Positions 16,637 to 25,349 of a DNA stretch of 64,000 bases are shown here, piece by piece (position 1 is the first letter of the stretch; each line of letters begins with the position of its first letter). Source of the stretch: JABGQS01 sp963674545 (GTDB lineage Bacteria > Bacillota > Clostridia > Christensenellales > SZUA-584); assembly GCA_963674545.2 (NCBI GenBank), contig CAXXFB010000001.1, forward strand, positions 682,001-746,000, read 5' to 3'. Position numbers and translations under genes: made by a program. A model generated the notes under the pieces. The model was not told the DNA's origin. It saw nothing but the letters and a program-made list of their open reading frames with translations, and did no database searches.

Positions 16637-17688
16637 TACGAACCTTCCAGTTCCTTTATTATATCATCAACTTCAGGCGGGCATCCCTTCACATACCTCT
16701 CAAAGAGGCTTGTGCAGTCGCCGCATCCCAGCTCCCCTCTCTTGTTGAAGAACCCTTGTCCGATGCTCACCTTCTTTTCAGATTCCGTCTGCAGCATTGC
16801 ACTTACGAGGTTAGCGTAACATGCGCTGCATGCGTTGTCCTGCTCAATAAGCCCTTCTATATGCTCCAGGCGCTCATCCCTCTGCGCAGTCCTGCCTTCG
16901 CCCTGCCCCAGCTCAATTATCTTTGCGCTTTCAATATCGCCGCTGCCTATGCCGATTTTTTCCGCAAGCTTCAAATACCCTATATTTTGAGGTTTCATTC
17001 CTAATAGCCCGGCTGCGTAAGTATCCAGCAATACCGGGTCGCTGCCTGCTATCATAACGTCAAGCGCTTCCGGGTTGCCGCCCTCCTCAAATGTCGGGTC
17101 GGTCCATGTACCGTCAGCTATTATATAGTCTGCGCTTATCATCTTGTTAAGATACGCTATAGGCTCAGTCAGTCCAAGCTGATGAAAGCGCCTCTTTTCT
17201 TTGTCGGATACGAGGCCCTTTAAGTTCTTGAGCGCGCAAGTCATCTTCGTCTGGCAGTGTCCTTTTATAAGCGGCAGGTTAATAAGATAATCAGTCTCCA
17301 GCGCACGGCGTGAAACTTCCACTTTCAAGCCGCCGTATTCTTTTACCACCATTTCGTCTTTCTTGACGTCAATAAGTTCGACTCCATACCTTGTTGCAAG
17401 CTCGTTATATCCGCACACTTCAAAAGCTCTGCTCGTTTTTTCGCCTATCCATGAGCTTTCGATTATAGATATGTTCTTTATGCCATGCTCAAATAGATAC
17501 TCTATTATCAGCGCACAGATCGCCGGGTTGGTCGTAGCTCCGCTTTTATATGTCTTTGCAACAACGAGGTTGGGTTTTAATCCTACACTGTCGTTTTTTC
17601 CGATATACTGCTCCAGCTTCGCCGCATCAAGTATCTGTTTCGTCATCCCAGCAGGGTCTTTTCCTCTTACAGCATAAAGGGTCTGCAT
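16636..17688 (-). CDS. DUF362 domain protein with C-terminal cysteine clusters
   Basis: 350 residues from ATG 17688, which follows AAAGGA; the frame extends to 17817 through terminator sequence and is rejected there. The core matches DUF362 (GLKPNLV, TNPAICALIIEYLFEHGI, LPLIKGH). The C-terminal part has CSAC and CGDC plus a further Cys in GCPP, a possible iron-sulphur or zinc site. Family function is not established. First gene of the 17.7-13.8 kb operon. Confidence 0.7.
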   Translation of the reverse strand: MQTLYAVRGKDPAGMTKQILDAAKLEQYIGKNDSVGLKPNLVVAKTYKSGATTNPAICALIIEYLFEHGIKNISIIESSWIGEKTSRAFEVCGYNELATRYGVELIDVKKDEMVVKEYGGLKVEVSRRALETDYLINLPLIKGHCQTKMTCALKNLKGLVSDKEKRRFHQLGLTEPIAYLNKMISADYIIADGTWTDPTFEEGGNPEALDVMIAGSDPVLLDTYAAGLLGMKPQNIGYLKLAEKIGIGSGDIESAKIIELGQGEGRTAQRDERLEHIEGLIEQDNACSACYANLVSAMLQTESEKKVSIGQGFFNKRGELGCGDCTSLFERYVKGCPPEVDDIIKELEGS

Positions 17689-17751
17689 ATCAAACGGTCC
17701 TTTCGTGTTTGCTTTGCTTATTATAACACGCCAATACATTTTTGTGGCATT

Positions 17752-17783
17752 AAAAAAGAGCAGGCATTGCCTGTCCCTTTTTT
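17752..17783 (-). terminator. Rho-independent terminator of the orphan binding-protein gene
   Basis: On the minus strand GGGACAGGC and GCCTGCTC form a stem with an AAT loop, followed by TTTTTT. It lies about 130 bases after the stop at 17912 and before the DUF362 gene. A-rich flanks let it also work on the other strand. Confidence 0.75.
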
Positions 17784-17911
17784 CGCAATGTTGCTTTACA
17801 AAAACCAACAGCAGCATCTCTGCACAGTTTCCTTATAAAAAGTTTTTATATTGTAACAGCTATTCTTTCTTGTTTGTATTAAGCCCAGACACTTACGTTT
17901 TACGTGATTTT

Positions 17912-18937
17912 CTATTCTCCTGCTGTTTGTGCGTAAAGGCCGCCGTCCACGTAATACTGCGCTGCACCGTCTTCCTGCGCCGCCTCTATCCTGACCTCAA
18001 CGTACTGTTCCGGAAGATACGCCGGATTTTTCATAAGCCTGTCCGCAATATACATCGTTTCCTCAGCAAGCTTATTCGTGCCAAAGAAAATACACGAATG
18101 GATCCTGCCGTCTACAGCAGCGGATATAAGCTCCATATCTCCGCCAAATGCCACAAGCTTGATATCGCTGTTCCTGTCTTCTATTGCCCTCAGCGCTCCT
18201 TTGGCCAGCACATCGCTTTGCGCAAATATAAAATCGACTTCTCTGCCGGTTATAGCGGCTTTTGCCGCTTCATATGCCTTCTCTTCGTCGCTGCCGCAAT
18301 ACTCTTCGCCGACAAGCGTAACGTCTTTGTCCTTGTTTATCTCTTCAATAAATCCATCAGTCATCAGCTGCATAGAAAAGCTGTCGACCTTTGTCTTTAT
18401 GATCATGCACTGTCCGTCGCTGTCTCCGAAAAGTTCAACAGCGTCCCTTCCTGCACTCTTTCCTATAGCGAGGTAATCCGGAGTTATAAGGGTGCTGACA
18501 AGACCGTTTATTGATTCCACTATATCAATAACAGGTATGCCATGGGTTTCACATTCAGCGAGCATAGCTTCAAGTTCGTCCACATCCACCGGCTGCAGCA
18601 CTATAACGTTGACGTTGTCAGATATCATTGTCCTTATCTGTGTGTTCTGCTCTTCCGCTGTCATCGCTTTGCTTACCACCGCTTCATATCCTAGAGCGCT
18701 GCATTCAGTGTTGATATCAGCTTCGAACTGCTGCGTAAAACTGTTGTCACCCGCAAGTGCAAAGCCTATCTTATTCGTCGCTTCAACTTCATCCGTGCCG
18801 GAATCCGCCGACGGCTGCTCCGTTTGCAGCGTAACTACGTCGGGAGATATCATAGTATCTTCCTTGTTGGCATCAGAACATGCAGACATTGTGAATGCCA
18901 GAACCAGCATCAGAGTAATTGCGATAAGTCGTTTCAT
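17912..18937 (-). CDS. Orphan sugar-type ABC substrate-binding lipoprotein
   Basis: 341 residues. Lipobox MSAC with lipidated Cys20, a Thr/Glu/Ser-rich linker, then a periplasmic-binding fold of the ribose/galactose type (IGFALAGDNSFTQQFEADIN, NVIVLQPVD). ATG 18937 follows GGAGGG. No permease or ATPase gene is nearby and a terminator follows, so it must either share a distant transporter or act as a sensor partner. Ligand unknown. Confidence 0.8.
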   Translation of the reverse strand: MKRLIAITLMLVLAFTMSACSDANKEDTMISPDVVTLQTEQPSADSGTDEVEATNKIGFALAGDNSFTQQFEADINTECSALGYEAVVSKAMTAEEQNTQIRTMISDNVNVIVLQPVDVDELEAMLAECETHGIPVIDIVESINGLVSTLITPDYLAIGKSAGRDAVELFGDSDGQCMIIKTKVDSFSMQLMTDGFIEEINKDKDVTLVGEEYCGSDEEKAYEAAKAAITGREVDFIFAQSDVLAKGALRAIEDRNSDIKLVAFGGDMELISAAVDGRIHSCIFFGTNKLAEETMYIADRLMKNPAYLPEQYVEVRIEAAQEDGAAQYYVDGGLYAQTAGE

Positions 18938-19027
18938 CAAAGCCCTCCGCTAATTTTCGTTGCAGGCGTATTATAACATGCCGAAGCTGAAAAAAAAAGC
19001 TCTGCGTTCTGCCTGCTGCAAACGTTC

Positions 19028-19441
19028 TTAATGTCCTCTGTGTTTATCTTTTCTCTTTTGTCTGCGCATTTCATATTTCTTGCTCTGTTCTTCTTTTCTA
19101 TCCTCACTTTTTTCCCTTGCGACTGTTATCTTTCTGCTCTCGACCTGCTTTTGCATGGCTTCCTGAGCTTTGGTAGAAACGCCCGCCTTTGCTTTTGCCG
19201 CCTGCCGTTGCCTGCGCTTGGGGTTGCTGCTCAGCGCACGCAAAACACCAGCTTGCACCGGAAGTGAAAAATCCAACTCATAATAGTTTTCGCAGATGAT
19301 TCTCTCTATGGTCCTGTCAAACGGCTTTTGCGCAAACACCATCTTTGCTGCTCTGCATCCCTCTTCGCCCGTCTCTTCAAATATTGCAGTAAAAAACTGC
19401 CCGTCATGAAACACACTAAGTTCTATCCTTGTTTTCTGCAT
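19028..19441 (-). CDS. yjdF: YjdF family protein (DUF2992)
   Basis: 137 residues. The N-terminal beta-rich part contains VFHDGQFFTAIFEE. The central NPKRRQRQAAK and TKAQEAMQKQ segments and the strongly basic tail match B. subtilis YjdF. Molecular role is unknown, but the gene is classically controlled by the yjdF riboswitch, which senses azaaromatic compounds. ATG 19441 follows GGAAGGG. The leader in front of it can bury that ribosome binding site (see 19442-19571). Confidence 0.82.
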   Translation of the reverse strand: MQKTRIELSVFHDGQFFTAIFEETGEEGCRAAKMVFAQKPFDRTIERIICENYYELDFSLPVQAGVLRALSSNPKRRQRQAAKAKAGVSTKAQEAMQKQVESRKITVAREKSEDRKEEQSKKYEMRRQKRKDKHRGH

Positions 19442-19571
19442 AAAAATATCCCTTCCGTTTTGCGTATACAAAACAAAAGAGAAGGGACGACCGTCTATAC
19501 AAACGGAAGGTTACTGACACTTACAAAAAGTGCGCACGGACTACCATACCGCGCTGTGTTTCTATCTCTGT
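19442..19571 (-). ncRNA. Candidate yjdF riboswitch leader
   Basis: A 130-base leader between promoter and yjdF. It contains several local hairpins (GCGCGG with CCGTGC, CACTT with AAGTG, CCGT with ACGG). The ribosome binding site segment (minus strand of 19450-19462) has two mutually exclusive partners. One is an exact ten-base complement at 19501-19510; the other is a split complement at about 19469-19486. This is the layout of a translation-controlling switch. Assignment to the known yjdF class rests on the downstream gene; I could not verify its conserved core. Confidence 0.6.
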
Positions 19572-19577
19572 TTTCAG

Positions 19578-19607
19578 ATTATATCATATCAGACACGCAT
19601 CAATCAA
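19578..19607 (-). promoter_or_regulatory. Promoter of yjdF
   Basis: TTGATT (19602-19607), 18 bases, TATAAT (19578-19583) on the minus strand, overlapping the end of the sirtuin gene. It sets the leader start near 19571. Confidence 0.55.
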
Positions 19608-20320
19608 ACTTCTATCTGCGACAGCGTTTCTCCTATCCTGCCGGCGATAAGCAGGTCTGCCTGCCCGTCATACGGCGTTGGCGATTTGTTTATAAGCACC
19701 AGCCTTGCTCCTCTGTAATATCCTATCAGTGAAGCTGCCGGGTACACAGCCAGCGACGTTCCGCCGACTATCAGCATATCTGCATTGCTTACTGCATCAA
19801 GAGCAGCATCCGTCACTGCGTTTTCCAGCGGTTCCTGATAAAGCACAACGTCCGGCCTGATCATGCCGCCGCATTCGCACTTCGGAACTCCGTCGGTCTG
19901 CAACACATAATCGAGCCCGTATTTCTTTTTGCATGATATGCAATAGTTACGGTATACACTTCCGTGCAGCTCAATCACGTTTTTGCTTCCGGCCGCCTGA
20001 TGCAGCCCGTCTATGTTCTGCGTAACGACAGCATCCAGCCTGCCTTTTCTCTCCATCTCCGCAAGCTTTTCATGCGCCTTGTTAGGTAAAATGTCTGTCT
20101 TTAATAGCTTGGTTCGGTAGAACTCATAGAACTCTTCCGTATGCTCCATGAAAAAATCGTGGCTGAGGATAGTCTCAGGCGTAAATTTATGCTTCTCTCT
20201 GTAAAGCCCGTCCTCGCTTCGAAAGTCCTTAAGGCCGCTCTCAGTAGACACTCCTGCCCCGCCGAAAAACACTATCCTTTTGCTCTCGTCTATCATCTTC
20301 TGTAAAGTTTCAATGCTCAT
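19604..20320 (-). CDS. cobB: NAD-dependent protein deacylase (sirtuin)
   Basis: 238 residues, complete SIR2 fold. NAD-binding GGAGVSTESGLKDFRS, TQNIDGLHQAAG, catalytic His in ELHG, and a zinc site from CISC and CEC (four Cys). It removes acyl groups from protein lysines, giving O-acyl-ADP-ribose. GAGGAAG precedes ATG 20320. There is no fused defence domain (SLOG, TIR, MAGE-type), so a housekeeping deacylase is the best reading rather than an anti-phage SIR2. Confidence 0.9.
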   Translation of the reverse strand: MSIETLQKMIDESKRIVFFGGAGVSTESGLKDFRSEDGLYREKHKFTPETILSHDFFMEHTEEFYEFYRTKLLKTDILPNKAHEKLAEMERKGRLDAVVTQNIDGLHQAAGSKNVIELHGSVYRNYCISCKKKYGLDYVLQTDGVPKCECGGMIRPDVVLYQEPLENAVTDAALDAVSNADMLIVGGTSLAVYPAASLIGYYRGARLVLINKSPTPYDGQADLLIAGRIGETLSQIEV

Positions 20321-20343
20321 ATACTTCCTCTATAAATTAATAA

Positions 20344-21120
20344 TCAAATCAATATTACTACATTCTCCTTTAGATACTCAATTTCCATACGTTCTTCAGA
20401 ATGCAAATAACTTAGACTTGATGGCCTTGTTCCTGAATATCCTTCAAGTCTAATATTTTCAAAAAAGGTTACCCCTGAAATGATTGTAATCCTAATCAAG
20501 AAGCTTATGCAAACCAATTCTTCATTATAAGCTTTGAAAATCCTATCGTTTTCAAAACAATGTTTTACTCTAATTTTAATCTTATCGCCCTTATAAAAAA
20601 CTCCTTTTATTGTATCATAATTCTCAACTGTATCTACATGCCCTTCAGTAAATACAGCTTCGCTTTCTATTCTCTTAGGTCTCTGGTATGCAACTTTTTC
20701 TATTACAATTTCCTTAATAATTGAATCGCTTTTATTTTTTAAATCAAACCAAAGATTAGAACAATAATATTGTCTATCAGGCTTTCCACTGTCTTCAATG
20801 CTGCTATCTATTGTCAGCATATAATAGTCCTCTGGCTCTTCTTTAATAATTTTCATAAAATGTGATATCTCCGGAAAAGCAAAGTTAACTTCCGGCAAGT
20901 TGTCTACGTGAGGATTTATTAATTCAAAAAAAGGAAATTTATTTTGGAGCTGAATTTTATTAAGTCTTTGATTCTCCCTATATATTTTTCGATTATTGCA
21001 TATTGACACAATTAGACCTACTACTGCAACTAGTGCAACAACAGAGCTAACTAAAAGGCTTATTAATGTGAATTGAGTCGGATCATATACCCGAACAGTT
21101 AGCTTTTCAATTATTAGCAT
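20344..21120 (-). CDS. AT-rich single-span membrane protein, unknown
   Basis: 258 residues, not recognised. A polar N-terminus of about 17 residues precedes one membrane helix (about 18-41) and a short basic segment. A soluble, probably beta-rich domain of some 200 residues follows, with no obvious catalytic motif (FPFFELINPHVDNLP at its start, KENVVILI at its end). Composition is AT-rich like the HNH gene at 22184. It lies between the sirtuin and the DegV terminator and may have its own promoter. Function cannot be assigned. Confidence 0.55.
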   Translation of the reverse strand: MLIIEKLTVRVYDPTQFTLISLLVSSVVALVAVVGLIVSICNNRKIYRENQRLNKIQLQNKFPFFELINPHVDNLPEVNFAFPEISHFMKIIKEEPEDYYMLTIDSSIEDSGKPDRQYYCSNLWFDLKNKSDSIIKEIVIEKVAYQRPKRIESEAVFTEGHVDTVENYDTIKGVFYKGDKIKIRVKHCFENDRIFKAYNEELVCISFLIRITIISGVTFFENIRLEGYSGTRPSSLSYLHSEERMEIEYLKENVVILI

Positions 21121-21130
21121 TTAAACCTCC

Positions 21131-21158
21131 AAAAAAGAGGCCCTCGCCAGGCCTCTCT
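21131..21158 (-). terminator. Rho-independent terminator after fakB
   Basis: AGAGGCC and GGCCTCT arms with a seven-base loop, followed by TTTTTT on the minus strand, 18 bases after the DegV-type stop. Confidence 0.8.
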
Positions 21159-21175
21159 GTTTCATTTTTATTACA

Positions 21176-22051
21176 TCACGAATCCTGCTTTTGTCCCATG
21201 AAGATAACAGCCAGTGCGCCCGGGCCGGTGTGGCAGCCAATGACGGGGCCGATATCCTGTATCACAACTCCCTCACACTTAACTTCCTGCTCGACCATTT
21301 CTTTGATCTTCTCTGCAGCCTTCATCGCTCCTGCATGCAGTACATATATCGTCTGGTCTTCCGGTTTCTCGATATACTTCTCAATTGTATCAAGGAAGAA
21401 CTTATACACGTTCTTAGAGCCTTTCACCTTGTCAGCAGCTACTATCTTTCCTTCATGGTTGAGCTTGAGTATCGGCTTTACGCCCAGTATAGTTCCCACC
21501 ATCGCAGCAGCGCCGGACACCCTTCCGCCCTTCTTTAGGAAGTTAAGGTCGTCCACAGAGAACCACGCATGCGCTCTAAGCTTGTTTTCCTCTACCCAAT
21601 CCTTTATTTCGTCAAGGCTTTTGCCCTGCTCTTTTTGCTTCTGTGCCTCCATTACGAGTATACCTGCGCCCATTGAAATACGCAGCGTGTCCACAAGCTC
21701 TATCCTCGCATCAGGAAACTCCTCTATCACATTCTTCCTTGCAAGTTCACACTGGCTGAAATGCGCCGAAAGCTGTGACGAGAACGAAAGCTGCAGCACG
21801 TCTTTGCCCTGCTTTACTATATCCCTGAAGAAGTCTTCGATATCAAGCAGCGAGCGTGTCGATGTGCTTGCCGATGCGCCCTCAGCCAGCTGACCGTAGA
21901 ACTTTTCAAAGTCTGTGTTCTTTCCAAGGTCGAAAAGCTTCTCTTCGCCGTCAACTGTGTACGGCATCAAAAACACAGGTATGTCCTTCTCTTCCGCAAA
22001 CGTATATGGTATCTCAGTATCTGAATCCGTAGCAATAACAAACTCTCTCAT
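21176..22051 (-). CDS. fakB: DegV family fatty-acid-binding protein (FakB)
   Basis: 291 residues, full length. Family marks are VIATDSDTEIP at the N-terminus, SASTSTRS, VDTLRISMGAG, FLKKGGRVSG with LGVKPIL, and IGPVIGCHTGPGALAVIF near the end. DegV/FakB proteins present a bound fatty acid to FakA kinase for phosphorylation and use in phospholipid synthesis. FakA is not in the window. The gene stands alone with its own terminator. Confidence 0.9.
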   Translation of the reverse strand: MREFVIATDSDTEIPYTFAEEKDIPVFLMPYTVDGEEKLFDLGKNTDFEKFYGQLAEGASASTSTRSLLDIEDFFRDIVKQGKDVLQLSFSSQLSAHFSQCELARKNVIEEFPDARIELVDTLRISMGAGILVMEAQKQKEQGKSLDEIKDWVEENKLRAHAWFSVDDLNFLKKGGRVSGAAAMVGTILGVKPILKLNHEGKIVAADKVKGSKNVYKFFLDTIEKYIEKPEDQTIYVLHAGAMKAAEKIKEMVEQEVKCEGVVIQDIGPVIGCHTGPGALAVIFMGQKQDS

Positions 22052-22183
22052 GATCTGCCTCCTAAATTATAATTAAATGAATAGATATGAATGCATACTA
22101 AAAAGTGCAATTGTCAATATATAATATCATCCACGATAGTTTTTTACAAATAGAAACTATTATTAATTTTAATCTTTAATCAA

Positions 22184-23056
22184 CTATAAATGTTTATTTA
22201 GCACCAGCCTTTGTTCATACCCATTTTTATATTTGTATAGCAATTGACTTCTATTAAAAACAGGATTGACATCGTGAATAATGCTGTGATGGTTCGGGCA
22301 GATAATTATCTGATTAATCGCGTCATTGTTAAAGCTTATAACAAAATAATCAATATGATGCGCTTCAACTATCTGCGAACCATACTTTTTACCAATTAAT
22401 TCCCCACATATTTGGCAACGAAAACCATAAAGCAGCTTTAAATTATCGCCAATTTTTTTATTTAGCTTACGTATTTTAACAGAAAGCTCTTTTTCTATTA
22501 TGCCTGCAGTTAAATCCTTGAAATTATAATTAAATCCTATTTCTATTATTTTTTCCTGCTTACCGGCAATTATTTTCTTAAAAGATGCTATATCATCTAT
22601 TTCAATAGTTTCAAGCACATAAGAATCATCATATTCTGTCGTATATATGACTATATATTCTTTATAATCTTCCGGTAGTCTAATCATAGTATTATCACCA
22701 GTTGCTCTGGTTTCACGAATACTCTTAATATAGCTATAGCTTTTTACGAAATATCGCTGTAATGCCTTAGCTAAGTCACTGTTCCTACTGTAGCGAATTT
22801 GAAATGTATCTTTTTTTCTTTTAAACCTAGGATTAAAGTTAACATTGGTAATTCTAGCTCCATAAGCTTTCCCATCCAAATAAAGAGTAATATCTTTGGA
22901 TTCACCTCTCTGTAAAAACCGTCCCATAATCTGTCCAAACACAACTTGATTATCAACAGGCAATGTGAATCCTTCTGTTAACAACGACCAGTCAACTTCT
23001 TTTTTATAAACATAGTTCTCAAACGTATTAATAGGATTCACCTCCATTACAGCCAT
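22184..23056 (-). CDS. HNH endonuclease with unrecognised N-terminal domain
   Basis: 290 residues. C-terminal HNH nuclease: CQIC zinc knuckle, VEAHHIDYF with the catalytic His pair, and CPNHHSIIHD. About 200 residues precede it, containing FNPRFKRKKDTFQIRYS and SDLAKALQRYF, a domain I do not recognise that could bind DNA or modified bases. No methyltransferase or other restriction partner is adjacent. Composition is AT-rich. A perfect GGAGGTG lies inside the frame six bases before an ATT codon (residue 10), whereas ATG 23056 and 23047 have no good site, so the true start is uncertain. Confidence 0.65.
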   Translation of the reverse strand: MAVMEVNPINTFENYVYKKEVDWSLLTEGFTLPVDNQVVFGQIMGRFLQRGESKDITLYLDGKAYGARITNVNFNPRFKRKKDTFQIRYSRNSDLAKALQRYFVKSYSYIKSIRETRATGDNTMIRLPEDYKEYIVIYTTEYDDSYVLETIEIDDIASFKKIIAGKQEKIIEIGFNYNFKDLTAGIIEKELSVKIRKLNKKIGDNLKLLYGFRCQICGELIGKKYGSQIVEAHHIDYFVISFNNDAINQIIICPNHHSIIHDVNPVFNRSQLLYKYKNGYEQRLVLNKHL

Positions 23057-23174
23057 GCCGGTTGTTCAAACTTGCATACATATTCAGATGACTTCTTATT
23101 TGCTGTATTATATCGTGGTAATAAAAATTATAGAAGCAGAATAATATTATTCGTTTACACTCTATTTCCCTACA

Positions 23175-24629
23175 TCACCCATCCGCCTTTTTTACAAGAC
23201 GGGCAAAGAACTCTGCGCCCTCTTTCAGCGACTGCGTACTTAACCGCTCGTTCGCTGCGTGTATTGTATCAAGATCCTGCATTATTGAGCGTATCGGGTG
23301 GAACAGATATATACCGTCTGTTATCTCCTTATACTGCCTCGAGTCCGTTGCTCCGACCATTAGGTACGGCGAGATAACGAACTCTCCGAAAATCTCTCCG
23401 ATAGTCTCTGTGACCGTTTTATACGCTTCGCTCGTCGTCGAAGAGGCGTTCGTCGGTTCATGCCCGTTAATAACTTCTATTTTTACTTCATCGTTCTTTA
23501 TAACCTTTTTAAAATGGTCAACAACATCCTGCATAGCTTCGCCCGGAGATATCCTGCAGTTCACGACGGCCTCTGCACTGCTTGCCAGCACGTTTGGCGT
23601 ATCCGAGCCTTTAAGCATAGTCGGCGCAATCGTAGACCTCACCATAGCAGCGCCTGAGTTGCTCTTTGCGAGCGCTCTTAGTAAAATCGGCTTGGTTATC
23701 CACAAGTTTGCTGTTACAACATTGTTCGGAAACTTCATATAGCCGCCCAGCGCATCAAGCATACCCTTCGTCGCAGGGTTGAGCACAAACCGCATCTGGT
23801 ACTTTTCGAGCTTTGTTATAGCCTCTGCAAGTATACCAACAGCCGTGTTTTTCGGCGGCCTGGATGCGTGCCCTCCTTTTGAAGTAACGGTCAGCCTTAT
23901 GTCAATATATCCCTTTTCACTGATACCGACGGCTGCGACCTTCTCGTTTACTCCGAAGATTTCACCGCCTATAAGGATGCCGCCTTCATCCAGCACAAAT
24001 TCAAAGCTTATTCCTTTTTCTTTGAAATACTTAACGCACTGCGCTGCGCCGTATGCGCCCATAGACTCTTCATCGTGCCCAAGCGCAATGTAGATGTCAC
24101 GCATCGGAGCATAACCCTCATTTATCAGACTTTCGATGCCTTCGAATATCTGGCAAAAATGTCCTTTCATATCGAGCGTTCCCCTGCCCCACACATACCC
24201 GTCCGCTATGTCACCGGAGAACGGTTCATGCTTCCACTCGCTAAGAGAGTTTTCTTCTGCAGGCACAACGTCCTGATGCCCAGTCAGCAATATTGGCTTC
24301 TTGTCGCTTCCGCTTCCCTCCCATTTATATATAAGGCTGTATTTGTTAATCACCTCACGAGCGAGCGTTTTGTGGATCAGTGGATACGTTCTTTTAAGGT
24401 AGTTATGCAGACCGAGGAACTCCTTCTCATCAAACCCGTCCTCCTTAACAGAGGTCAACGTCTTGAATTTGATCATACCTGAAAGATGCTCCGCCAGTTT
24501 TTGTTCGTCAAAGTCAATTTCCGGTGTCGTGAATTTTTCTTTCTTTCCCGGTTTTTTTACCCACGTGTTCAGCGCCATCACAGCGATAAGTATAAACAAT
24601 ATTCCAAGTACGCAGTATAATGCTATCAT
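23175..24629 (-). CDS. M20 family metallopeptidase (carboxypeptidase S/PM20D1-like)
   Basis: 484 residues with an N-terminal membrane helix (1-24). Zinc ligands appear in TGHQDVVP, GRGTLDMKG and GHDEESMGAYG (catalytic Glu), with the dimerisation lid (SEKGYIDIRLTVTSKGGHAS) between. The long N-terminal anchored form is typical of Cps1/PM20D1-like enzymes, which cleave peptides or N-acyl amino acids at the membrane. It is downstream of two membrane proteins in one operon, suggesting uptake coupled to hydrolysis. Confidence 0.85.
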   Translation of the reverse strand: MIALYCVLGILFILIAVMALNTWVKKPGKKEKFTTPEIDFDEQKLAEHLSGMIKFKTLTSVKEDGFDEKEFLGLHNYLKRTYPLIHKTLAREVINKYSLIYKWEGSGSDKKPILLTGHQDVVPAEENSLSEWKHEPFSGDIADGYVWGRGTLDMKGHFCQIFEGIESLINEGYAPMRDIYIALGHDEESMGAYGAAQCVKYFKEKGISFEFVLDEGGILIGGEIFGVNEKVAAVGISEKGYIDIRLTVTSKGGHASRPPKNTAVGILAEAITKLEKYQMRFVLNPATKGMLDALGGYMKFPNNVVTANLWITKPILLRALAKSNSGAAMVRSTIAPTMLKGSDTPNVLASSAEAVVNCRISPGEAMQDVVDHFKKVIKNDEVKIEVINGHEPTNASSTTSEAYKTVTETIGEIFGEFVISPYLMVGATDSRQYKEITDGIYLFHPIRSIMQDLDTIHAANERLSTQSLKEGAEFFARLVKKADG

Positions 24630-24643
24630 TTTATGTCTGTCTC

Positions 24644-25336
24644 CTAAATCATGTTTTTCTTGAAAAGCAGCCTTGCTATTACAACGCTAAGTATGCTCAT
24701 GACCGGGATAAGTATTCCCGAAATATCATAAGTAGCCGGAATAAGTAGAAAAACGGCTATCATAAGCAGCATCGGAAGAATCGCTATCCTCCAGCTCTTT
24801 GCTATGAATACCACACCAAGAGCGCCGAACAGCGCCGGTATCACGTATCCGATTTTTAAATCGAACACGTTACGTAAAAGCTCGCTTGAGTTTATCCATG
24901 CATTTATAGGCACAACAAACAGTAAAGCGACAACCAGTACAAGCGTAGTAACGATGCTCGAAACTGCCACTGCAATAGTAGAGAGCACCTCGCCTTCTTC
25001 CGTCTCTGCGCTGTAGCCCGCTTTATCAAGCGCCACTTTAGACGCCGGTACTTTCATGTTTAAAAGGTTACCTGTAACAAAAGCCAGATAAGTGCCTCCG
25101 CTTCCCAGCATCGGCGAATAGTTGAATATCTCTATAAGGCCGATAGCCCAGTACATAGGCACGACCGCTATAACGCCTTTATAGAACGAATTCCATTCAG
25201 GGGTAACTCCGTAAACGATACAGAACAGCAGCGGAACTGAAATTACAAGCAGCATTGCAAAAGCCGTCCATATCCTTCCTGTGCGGTGCGTTGCTTCCAT
25301 ATATTCACTCAGCATAAGAGTTTCTTTTTTATTCAT
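24644..25336 (-). CDS. Integral membrane protein, partner of DUF5058
   Basis: 230 residues, not recognised by name. About six hydrophobic segments; a conserved-looking GSGGTYLAFVTGNLLNMKVP stretch in the first half suggests a transporter re-entrant loop. It sits between the DUF5058 gene (13-base gap) and the M20 peptidase (14-base gap). The pair of membrane proteins may form one two-component carrier; this is inference from context. Confidence 0.6.
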   Translation of the reverse strand: MNKKETLMLSEYMEATHRTGRIWTAFAMLLVISVPLLFCIVYGVTPEWNSFYKGVIAVVPMYWAIGLIEIFNYSPMLGSGGTYLAFVTGNLLNMKVPASKVALDKAGYSAETEEGEVLSTIAVAVSSIVTTLVLVVALLFVVPINAWINSSELLRNVFDLKIGYVIPALFGALGVVFIAKSWRIAILPMLLMIAVFLLIPATYDISGILIPVMSILSVVIARLLFKKNMI

Positions 25337-25349
25337 TGTCGTTCACCCC

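Noticed and set aside
19604..20320. Sirtuin as part of an anti-phage SIR2 system
   Set aside because: Plain single-domain CobB layout with zinc site, and no adjacent nuclease, Argonaute or HerA partner.
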